Part shown: piece by piece, positions 43,109-50,029 of the stretch
Numbering within the stretch: position 1 is the first letter of the stretch
Layout: each line of letters opens with the position of its first letter
NCBI RefSeq assembly: GCF_000422465.1
Contig: NZ_AULV01000015.1
Coordinates: forward strand, 124,001-188,000
Reading direction: 5' to 3'
Length of the DNA: 64,000 nucleotides
From: Paenibacillus harenae DSM 16969
Lineage (GTDB): Bacteria > Bacillota > Bacilli > Paenibacillales > Paenibacillaceae
The notes under the pieces: generated by a model
What the model was told of the DNA's origin: nothing
Seen by the model: the letters and a program-made list of their open reading frames with translations, nothing else
Database searches by the model: none
Position numbers and translations under genes: made by a program

Positions 43109-44068
43109 TTATATCTGCAGGAAAAATTGCATCGTCTTATCGTTAAACCCGGGCAAATCCTCATGCCCGAAGTCCGGATAAATTTCCAGCCGCTTCGGAG
43201 CCGTAATTTTATTATAGGCGGCAAACTGGGAGGATGGCGGACAAACCGTGTCCATCAGGCCGGTTCCGAAGAGAACCTCGCCCCGGATGCGGGGAGCCAG
43301 AAATTGAATGTCAATATAGCCCAGCTTCGTGAAAATCTCCTCTTCCCGTTTATGCTGAGGATCGAAGTGACGGAAGAAGGCGCGCAGCTCCGCATAGGCA
43401 TCCTTGGCCAAATCCATTTGCCATACACGTTTGTAATCGCTCAGAAACGGGAAGACCGGCGCAAGCTTCTTCACTCGCGGCTCAAGCGCCGCGCAGGCAA
43501 TCGTCAAGGCGCCGCCCTGCGAGCCTCCCATGGCCATCACCCGATCGGGGTCGACCTCCGGCATCTGCATGGCGATTCCCGCAAGCTGGGCCGTGTCCAG
43601 GAAGATATGCCGGAACAGCAATTGATCCGGATGATCGTCAAGCCCCCGGATAATATGGCCGTGATGCGTATTTCCTTTCACGCCGCCCGTATCCTCCGAC
43701 TGCCCGCCCTGTCCCCGGCAATCCAGCGAGAAGACGGAATAGCCGAGCGCGGCATAACCAAGCTTATCGTGCCAGCTGCCCGAGTGGCCCGTATAACCGT
43801 GAAACTGCAGCACAGCCGGATGAGGCTCCGATATATTTTTTGGTTTTATGTATTTCGCATGAATGCGGGCTCCGCGCACGCCGGTAAAATACAAGTCGAA
43901 GCACTCCGCATACGGCACCTGAAAGGCGCTAGGCACAAGCTCGATTTGCGGATCGACGGCTTTCATTTCTGCAACGGCCCGCTCCCAATACGCATCGAAG
44001 TCGGACGGACGGGGACTTTTCCCCTCGTACTGCTTTAATTGTTCCAACGACATATCCACTAACGGCAT
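43109..44068 (-). CDS. CE7 acetyl esterase (cephalosporin-C deacetylase / acetylxylan esterase-like)
   Basis: 319 residues from the ATG at 44068, set by GGGAGG seven bases upstream; family proteins are about 318-325 long. CE7 signatures: FHGYTGHSGSWHDKLGYAALGYSVFSLDCRGQGG; nucleophile Ser in GGSQGGALT; catalytic Asp in DTVCPPSS; catalytic His in DFGHED. It deacetylates xylan- or oligosaccharide-type acetyl esters. Cytosolic (no signal). It has no obvious operon partner; a terminator for the next gene lies upstream. Confidence 0.92.
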   Translation of the reverse strand: MPLVDMSLEQLKQYEGKSPRPSDFDAYWERAVAEMKAVDPQIELVPSAFQVPYAECFDLYFTGVRGARIHAKYIKPKNISEPHPAVLQFHGYTGHSGSWHDKLGYAALGYSVFSLDCRGQGGQSEDTGGVKGNTHHGHIIRGLDDHPDQLLFRHIFLDTAQLAGIAMQMPEVDPDRVMAMGGSQGGALTIACAALEPRVKKLAPVFPFLSDYKRVWQMDLAKDAYAELRAFFRHFDPQHKREEEIFTKLGYIDIQFLAPRIRGEVLFGTGLMDTVCPPSSQFAAYNKITAPKRLEIYPDFGHEDLPGFNDKTMQFFLQI

Positions 44069-44245
44069 TTGTTTACCTCCCAAAGCGACTCTGATCGCTT
44101 CAAATTTATTGCTCATTGACTGAAAGAGCTACCCCTTATTTTAAAGTCTGCCGTATAAAATGGGAATAACCTTTATTCACCATAATCAAAGCAGCGGCAT
44201 ACCACAGCATGCGTCTATTGAAATAAAGCTGTGCAGCCTCAAAAA

Positions 44246-44287
44246 AGAAGCCCTACTCCCGCCATGACAGCGTGAGGTAAGGCTTCT
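44246..44287 (-). terminator. Intrinsic terminator after the TIM-barrel gene
   Basis: On the minus strand AGAAGCC..TAC and GTA.GGCTTCT form the stem, with a run of T immediately after. It lies 18 bases beyond the stop of the sugar-isomerase-like gene. Confidence 0.65.
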
Positions 44288-44305
44288 ATCCGGAACCGCA
44301 ACATC

Positions 44306-45070
44306 CTATTCGGCTAATGATTTCAAGTAATTGAAGCTGATCGCCAAGCTTTCGAACGGATCGCGCTGGCAGACGTCCTGCTCGACGACGTACCACTCGA
44401 CTCCCGTCTTCCGGCAAGCGCCGATGATCTCCTCGAAGTTCAAATTGCCTTCCCCGATTTCCGCGAACATCTGTTTCTGGTCCACGATCGCAAGGTCCTT
44501 CAAATGAACGACGCCCATCAACCCGTTCACGCGATGAATCATTTCAACCGGATTTACTCCGCCCACATGAACCCAATACGTATCCAGCTCAAAGCCGAAG
44601 GAATCGGAGTCGCTTTCTTCCTGAAGAATCTGCATGCCGGTTCTGCCGTCAAACTTCTCGAACTCGAACTGATGATTGTGATAGATGAACTGCAGCCCAT
44701 GCTCTTTCAGGCGCCGGCCAATCTCGGATGCCTTCTTTGCGAAGCTCGCGTAACCTTCCGCGCTGGTACGGTATTCCCCAGGCAAGGAGCCTACGCCGAC
44801 GTACTTGCAATCCCACAGCTTATGCTTCTGAACCTCTGCCTCGAAGTTATTCTCCAAGGACTCGAAGCCTACATGGGTCGCGCAAATCCGCAGTCCCGCT
44901 TCATCAGCGGCGCTTTTAATGATTTCCGGCGCAATCGGGCCTACTCCCGACACCTGAACGGCCTGATAGCCGATGTTCTTCACCTTGCCCAGGGATTGTC
45001 TCAAATCCGCTTCATTCCTGCAAAAGTCCCGCAGCGTATAAAGCTGCGCCGCAATATTGGATATATTCAT
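44306..45070 (-). CDS. Sugar phosphate isomerase/epimerase-like TIM barrel
   Basis: 254 residues of the xylose-isomerase-like TIM-barrel superfamily. Segments: NIAAQLYTLRDFC, GLRICATHVGFESLE, HGLQFIYHNHQFEFEKFDG (metal-binding His/Glu), FGFELDTYWVHVGG, VHLKDLAI and EWYVVEQD. The substrate is unknown. AAGGCGGCGGG precedes the ATG. Expression may be under CcpA control (cre-like site about 80 bases upstream). Confidence 0.85.
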   Translation of the reverse strand: MNISNIAAQLYTLRDFCRNEADLRQSLGKVKNIGYQAVQVSGVGPIAPEIIKSAADEAGLRICATHVGFESLENNFEAEVQKHKLWDCKYVGVGSLPGEYRTSAEGYASFAKKASEIGRRLKEHGLQFIYHNHQFEFEKFDGRTGMQILQEESDSDSFGFELDTYWVHVGGVNPVEMIHRVNGLMGVVHLKDLAIVDQKQMFAEIGEGNLNFEEIIGACRKTGVEWYVVEQDVCQRDPFESLAISFNYLKSLAE

Positions 45071-45148
45071 GTTCCCGCCGCCTTCGTTCTAAATTTCAAT
45101 GCATGAGTAGAAGTAATGCTTGTTATGCTTCTATTGTAGCACCTGAAA

Positions 45149-45162
45149 TGAAAGCGCTGCTT
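45149..45162. promoter_or_regulatory. Weak cre-like site before the TIM-barrel gene
   Basis: TGAAAGCGCTGCTT matches the first ten positions of a cre site but not the last three. It lies 79-92 bases upstream of the start. Confidence 0.3.
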
Positions 45163-45267
45163 TACTCAGATTATCGAACATAGGCCGGGCATTTGATTGA
45201 GATTGGACGTAAGCGACAAATAACCCACGCCTCAACAAAAGGAAGCAGGCTGCTCTAAAAGTTTATG

Positions 45268-45305
45268 AACAAGTATGACAGACTGTTGTCATACTTGTTT
45301 TTTTA
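45268..45305 (+). terminator. Perfect hairpin with T run in the leader of the DinB-like gene
   Basis: AACAAGTATGACA (45268-45280) and its complement (45287-45299) flank a six-base loop, directly followed by a run of T and TATAATG. It lies 65 bases upstream of a plus-strand gene and in a divergent gap, so it is not an ordinary gene-end terminator. It may be an attenuator or an operator-like dyad overlapping a promoter (TATAAT at 45304-45309). Confidence 0.5.
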
Positions 45306-45364
45306 TAATGAACAACAGATGCAAAAACAAATCCGCGACAAGTCAAAAGGAGACGACGATACGA

Positions 45365-45880
45365 ATGACGAATTATCCGGTAGAAATGTTTAAATACCAC
45401 ACATGGGCGGGCCAAACGATCCTGGGGAGAATCAAGGAACTCCCATCCTCTGTGCTGAGTCAAGAAGTGAAAAGCTCGTTTCCCACCATCGCCCATGCTC
45501 TTAGTCATATCTATGCGGTTGATAAGATGTGGTATCTGGTTTTAACAGGCACTGGTATGCGAGAGGCGCTGCAAGCATGCATACCGCTAAATGAGAGCAT
45601 TTTGGACTCTGTGGATGAATACGCTAGTCTCTTTGCCCAGTCAGCGGAACAATACAGTGAATGGTTCCGAAGCCAAGCCGATTTGGAGCAAACTATTCTG
45701 CTTGACAATCCGTTCGCCGGAATCCGCCAAACACGCTTATCGGAAATTGTGCTGCAAGTGGTCAATCACGGGACCTATCACAGGGGTAATGTTTCAACAA
45801 TGCTGCGTCAGCTCGGTCACGCATCCACCATGAACGACTACTCGCTTTTTTGGTATCAGGAACCTTCGGAATCCATTTAA
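45365..45880 (+). CDS. DinB-like four-helix putative metal-dependent protein
   Basis: 171 residues. DinB/YfiT superfamily: N-terminal FKYHTWAGQTILGRIKELP, middle HALSHIYAVDKMWYLVLTG, C-terminal LQVVNHGTYHRGNVSTMLRQLG with the three metal-binding His of the family (SH, NH and YH). The ATG at 45365 follows AAAGGAG; upstream frame extends to 45275 but lacks a site. Substrate unknown. Confidence 0.82.
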   Translation: MTNYPVEMFKYHTWAGQTILGRIKELPSSVLSQEVKSSFPTIAHALSHIYAVDKMWYLVLTGTGMREALQACIPLNESILDSVDEYASLFAQSAEQYSEWFRSQADLEQTILLDNPFAGIRQTRLSEIVLQVVNHGTYHRGNVSTMLRQLGHASTMNDYSLFWYQEPSESI

Positions 45881-45924
45881 TCTCTTGCAACGCAATCCAT
45901 TTCGTCCAAAAGGTCGATATTTCT

Positions 45925-46209
45925 GTGAACAGAGAAATCGGCCTTCTTCCTATACTCTCCATAGATATGGACCACGATTCTTTTAAAATAGATAGGGTTA
46001 TAGAGCAAACGCTAAAAGAGGAAAGGCAAGTATATGAGAATTTTTTGGCGTTTCCAGCTCTTTATAAAAGAGTTCGGATCGACACGATACAAAGCAATAA
46101 AAATCAGCCGGAATTATTTAAGAGTAGATTAGACAAATTTATAACAAACACGAAAGAAAATAAAATGTACGGTCTCTGGCATGATAATGGACGCCTTCTG
46201 GATTATTAA
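45925..46209 (+). CDS. AT-rich hypothetical protein, possibly truncated
   Basis: About 94 residues from a GTG at 45925 (an AAAAGG lies 10 bases upstream); the frame also runs upstream inside the DinB gene but that part looks non-native. It contains VIEQTLKEERQVYENFLAFPALYKRVRIDTIQ and NTKENKMYGLWHDNGRLLDY, which look like real protein with a charged helix; I do not recognise the family. The base composition is AT-richer than neighbours. It may be a remnant of a longer acquired gene. Confidence 0.4.
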   Translation: MNREIGLLPILSIDMDHDSFKIDRVIEQTLKEERQVYENFLAFPALYKRVRIDTIQSNKNQPELFKSRLDKFITNTKENKMYGLWHDNGRLLDY

Positions 46210-46365
46210 GATGCGTTAGATAGCCCACCCTTATTCCGCGCACGTTCCGCTGACCGCGGCTATTTATGGTGCATTTCTGCACCTAATTCCGCGCTTTCTG
46301 ACGTGGAGGAAGGTACGTTCCTTCCTATGATCGGGCTCCCGCAGGAGTTGATAAACAAACAACAA

Positions 46366-46400
46366 CTGCCCCTAAGCCATAAAACATGGCTTAGGGGCAG
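46366..46400 (-). terminator. Intrinsic terminator of the GH35-importer operon
   Basis: The 15-base arms CTGCCCCTAAGCCAT (46366-46380) and its exact complement (46386-46400) are followed on the minus strand by TTGTTTGTTT. It lies 24 bases after the binding-protein stop. Confidence 0.75.
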
Positions 46401-46423
46401 CCCCGTTAATCCGATCGCCGGAT

Positions 46424-48037
46424 TTAGCCCTCGATCAGCTTCTTATACTCATCCATCTGGCGCTGCAGCTCGGCAAGCACCTTGTCATAGCCCGCCTTCT
46501 TCAGCTTGCTGCGGAATTCCTCGACCGCCGCGGCCGGATCGCCTGCTTTGCCGAACGTGATCGCCGGGCCCATCTCGCCCGAAACCTGTGAAATGGCGGT
46601 AAGCTCCGCCTCAACCGGCGTTTTGTCGAATACGAACTGGCCGTACGGATACGATTTTTTGATTTGATCGTATTCGGCATACAGCGTCTCTTCAAGCTGA
46701 TCCCATGTCGTCGCGCTCGGAATTTCGAATTTGTCGACGCGGCCGCCCCAGAAATCGGCGTAGAAGGCGTGTTTCGCGTCGTCATAGCCTTCCGGCTGTA
46801 CGCGCTTGCCGTCTTTGATTTCGTATTGAACGCCTTCGATGCCGTAATTGATCAGATGGTAAATTTCTTCGTCGTTGCGGATCAAATCATAAGCCATCAG
46901 GGCGCGCTCCGGATTTTTGCTGTGCGCGCCGAGGGACGTTCCGCCATGCGTAATGGACAGCTCCAGCAGGTTGTTGCCGCCGGTGCGGTTAAACGGGAAC
47001 ATTTGCAGCTCGGAGCCCGGCTGGTCTTTGTCCATCGTTACGCGAAGGCCGCCGAACGTCTGCGTATGATGCTGGTCGAGACCCGACAGGCCAGCGCGCA
47101 GCGAAGCGCGGTTGTCGTTCTTATTGTTCAGCACGTCCTCGCGCCAGTAGCCTTTGTCCGCCCAATCCTTCATCATCGTTGCGAATTTAATGAACGTATC
47201 TTCGAATACCTGGCTTGTGACCGTATATTTCTCATCATACGATTTGGTCGTGAATACGGGCAGGTAGCCGGTCGAAATCGGAAGCTCCAGGTTATCGGTG
47301 TACGATTGCACGAAGCCGCCGAACGTGCTCGTTTGAGCAACGGCATCCCATGGAACGACATCCGGTTTATTGTCTTTTACATATTGGAGGTACGCGCCGA
47401 TACCTTCCCAGTCCTTGATCGGCTCGGTAATGCCCGCTTCCTTCGCCCAGTCGCCGCGGTAGAAGAAGCCGTGGTTAACCCATTGCGTATAGTCATTTTC
47501 CGGAATGAGGACAATTTCGCCTTTGTATTTACTTTCCGCCCAGTCCTCTTCCGCAATCGAATCCCACGTCTGAGGCGCGTATTTCGGCAGCAGCTCGTCA
47601 AGCGGCATGAAAGCCCCGCGCTGCGCATTGCCCCAAGTGTCAAGCCAGTCCGTACCGATCGTGATCAGATCGACCGGTTCGCCGGAAGCCAGCAGGAGGT
47701 TATATTTTGTCGTCCAATCCGCCCATTCCACCCATTTCCATTCCAGCTCGGCATTGATTTTTTCTTTCATTTTTTTGTTTACTTCGGCCAATACCGCCTC
47801 GAATTGGCCGTTTGTCGGTTTGTTGCCGAGCACGACATAGCTGATTTTGACGAACTTGGACGTATCCGCCTTCGCGCCGTCTCCTTCCGTATTCGTGCCG
47901 CCCGTATTGCCGCCCCCGTCATTCGAGGCGGTTCCGCCATTCCCGTTGTTCCCTCCATTACTGCCTGAACAAGCGGCTAATGCAATGACCATGATGATCG
48001 CAACCAGCAATGATGAAATCCGTTTGAATGTTGACAT
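46424..48037 (-). CDS. Lpl-type solute-binding lipoprotein
   Basis: 537 residues from the ATG at 48037, which is preceded by AGGGGAG. The lipobox is IALAAC. It is long and belongs to the LplA-like binding proteins of Paenibacillus and Bacillus: VLGNKPTNGQFEAVLAEVNKKMKEKINAELEWKWVEWADWTTKYNLLLASGE, and a C-terminal half of DUF3502 type (VGYDKVLAELQRQMDEYKKLIEG-like end). Binds an oligosaccharide; with the GH35 enzyme a galactoside is likely (inferred). Last gene of the operon. Confidence 0.88.
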   Translation of the reverse strand: MSTFKRISSLLVAIIMVIALAACSGSNGGNNGNGGTASNDGGGNTGGTNTEGDGAKADTSKFVKISYVVLGNKPTNGQFEAVLAEVNKKMKEKINAELEWKWVEWADWTTKYNLLLASGEPVDLITIGTDWLDTWGNAQRGAFMPLDELLPKYAPQTWDSIAEEDWAESKYKGEIVLIPENDYTQWVNHGFFYRGDWAKEAGITEPIKDWEGIGAYLQYVKDNKPDVVPWDAVAQTSTFGGFVQSYTDNLELPISTGYLPVFTTKSYDEKYTVTSQVFEDTFIKFATMMKDWADKGYWREDVLNNKNDNRASLRAGLSGLDQHHTQTFGGLRVTMDKDQPGSELQMFPFNRTGGNNLLELSITHGGTSLGAHSKNPERALMAYDLIRNDEEIYHLINYGIEGVQYEIKDGKRVQPEGYDDAKHAFYADFWGGRVDKFEIPSATTWDQLEETLYAEYDQIKKSYPYGQFVFDKTPVEAELTAISQVSGEMGPAITFGKAGDPAAAVEEFRSKLKKAGYDKVLAELQRQMDEYKKLIEG

Positions 48038-48113
48038 TTGCGCGTCTCCCCTTTGTTTTATAAATCGGGCATTGCCCGTTATGTGAAGAGGCCATCCTGC
48101 AGCCTCCGGCACA

Positions 48114-49025
48114 TCAGCCTTTGACGGCACCCACCGTAATTCCCTTAATGAAATACCGCTGCACGAATGGGTAGAAGAGAATGACCGGTCCTGTGGCGAC
48201 AACCGCTGTGGCCATCTTCATCGATTCGAGCGGCACGTCTCTCAGCTCCACGTTTGAGGCGGCCGCGGAATTGCGGACAAAATCGGCGCTGGTTACGACG
48301 TTATACAAGAACAGCTGCAGCGGCCGGTAGTCCATATCCGGGGAAAGGAACAGCATCGAGTTATACCATTCGTTCCAATACCCAAGTGCGATGAACAGTC
48401 CGATTGTCGCAAGCGCAGGCGTCGTCATCGGGAGAATGAGCCTCATGAAGATCGTGAAGTCGCCTGCGCCGTCAATTTTGGCGGATTCGGTAATCGCATG
48501 CGGGATGGAGCGAACGAAGCTTTTCATCATAATGATGAGAAAAGGACTGAGCAAGCCCGGCAGCAATACCGCCAAATAATTGTCCTTTAGGCTCAAATAC
48601 TGTGTCATCAGCAGGTAGAACGGCACAAGCCCGCCGGAGAACAGAGTAGTGAAGTAAATGAAGAACGAAATGCCGTTGCGGTAACCGAAATCCGGGCGCT
48701 GGAGCGCGTAGCCGGTCATGGCGACAATGAACAGCCCGGCAGCCGTTCCGACAATCGTGATCCCCATGGTAACGATATAAGAACCGATGATAAGATCCGG
48801 ATTTTCAAATACGATTTTATAAGCAAAGGTACTGAATTCGCGCGGCCAGAAATTAAACCCGAACTTCTTGATCGCCCCTTCCGCCGTAAACGAGGTGCCG
48901 AGGATGAGCAGGAAGGGCAGCAGGCAGCAAAGCGCAAAAACGGAAATAAAAAGATAACCGATGGCTTTAACCGCAATACCGCTCACATCCGTCCGGATAC
49001 TGCGGGATTCTCCTGTATTTTCCAT
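48114..49025 (-). CDS. ABC transporter permease, LplC/YtcP type
   Basis: 303 residues, six membrane helices; EAA loop PHAITESAKIDGAGDFTIFMRLILPMTTPA, C-terminal VQRYFIKGITVGAVKG. Lies between its partner permease and the binding protein in the GH35 operon; GGAGGTGA precedes the ATG. Confidence 0.9.
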   Translation of the reverse strand: MENTGESRSIRTDVSGIAVKAIGYLFISVFALCCLLPFLLILGTSFTAEGAIKKFGFNFWPREFSTFAYKIVFENPDLIIGSYIVTMGITIVGTAAGLFIVAMTGYALQRPDFGYRNGISFFIYFTTLFSGGLVPFYLLMTQYLSLKDNYLAVLLPGLLSPFLIIMMKSFVRSIPHAITESAKIDGAGDFTIFMRLILPMTTPALATIGLFIALGYWNEWYNSMLFLSPDMDYRPLQLFLYNVVTSADFVRNSAAASNVELRDVPLESMKMATAVVATGPVILFYPFVQRYFIKGITVGAVKG

Positions 49026-49038
49026 GTGTTGTCACCTC

Positions 49039-50004
49039 CTAGAATAACGAATTCTCAGGCGAAGCTTTTCTCACAAGCCAGTTCGCCGTTATGACGATGA
49101 TAAAACCGAAGACCGACTGGTAAAGGCTCACGGCGCTGCCGAGCGAGAAGTTGAAATTCGTCATCAGCGAGCGGAACACATAGGTTTCGATAATGTCCGT
49201 TGTCGCGTATAACGCGGTATTATTGGCGCCTACCAAGTTGAAGAATAGCCCGAAATTCCCCTTCAGAATACCACCGAGCGAGAAGAGCATCAGAATAATG
49301 AAGGTCGGTTTCAGCCAAGGGATAATGATGTAGATAATGCGCTGGAAGGCATTGGCCCCGTCAATTTCCGACGCTTCAATGATTTCATTGTCGAGCCCCA
49401 TAATCGCTGCAAAATAAACGATCGAGCCGTAGCCCGTCGATTGCCACAAATAAGTCAGCACGATAATGAACGGCCAGACGCTCGGGTTGGAGTACGCTTT
49501 GACCGGTTCCATGCCAAGCGATTGGAGAACGCCGTTCAAAAATCCGTAATCGTAGCTCAATATATTGTAGGCAATCAAACCGATCAGCACCGCGGATATA
49601 AAATGAGGCAGGAACATAATCGTCTGCGACACTTTTTTAAACCACTTCTTGCGGATTTCGTTGAGCAGAATAGCGACAAAGATTTGCAGCACATTCCCTA
49701 ATACGATGAAGACCAGATTATAAGCGACGGTATTAAAGGAAAGCCGCCACAAATCACCGTTGATAACGAGAAAACGAAAATTATCGAAGGCTACAAACGC
49801 GCTTTTGAAGATACCGTCCGAATAATTGTAATTAATGAAGGCTAAATAAAGCCCGGGCATTGGCAAATAGGCGAATACGATAAAAAACGCAATAGCCGGC
49901 AAACACATGAGCAGAAGCGTCTTGTTGTTCCAAAATCTTCTGCTCCTGCCGGAAATGACTCGCTCCGGTTTACTTTCAAGCTTTCGTTCGACAATGGCTG
50001 CCAC
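49039..50004 (-). CDS. ABC transporter permease, LplB/YteP type
   Basis: About 321 residues, six membrane helices; EAA loop DNEIIEASEIDGANAFQRIIYIIIPWLKPT. The GTG at 50004 is preferred over the ATG at 50010 because AAGGAGGG then lies about 6 bases upstream rather than adjoining. It starts 25 bases after the GH35 gene stop, in the same operon. Confidence 0.87.
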   Translation of the reverse strand: MAAIVERKLESKPERVISGRSRRFWNNKTLLLMCLPAIAFFIVFAYLPMPGLYLAFINYNYSDGIFKSAFVAFDNFRFLVINGDLWRLSFNTVAYNLVFIVLGNVLQIFVAILLNEIRKKWFKKVSQTIMFLPHFISAVLIGLIAYNILSYDYGFLNGVLQSLGMEPVKAYSNPSVWPFIIVLTYLWQSTGYGSIVYFAAIMGLDNEIIEASEIDGANAFQRIIYIIIPWLKPTFIILMLFSLGGILKGNFGLFFNLVGANNTALYATTDIIETYVFRSLMTNFNFSLGSAVSLYQSVFGFIIVITANWLVRKASPENSLF

Positions 50005-50029
50005 CCTCATCCCTCCTTGTCATGAAGTG

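Noticed and set aside
46664-47968. Long plus-strand frame opposite the Lpl-type binding protein
   Set aside because: Antisense shadow; no start signal and no family resemblance.
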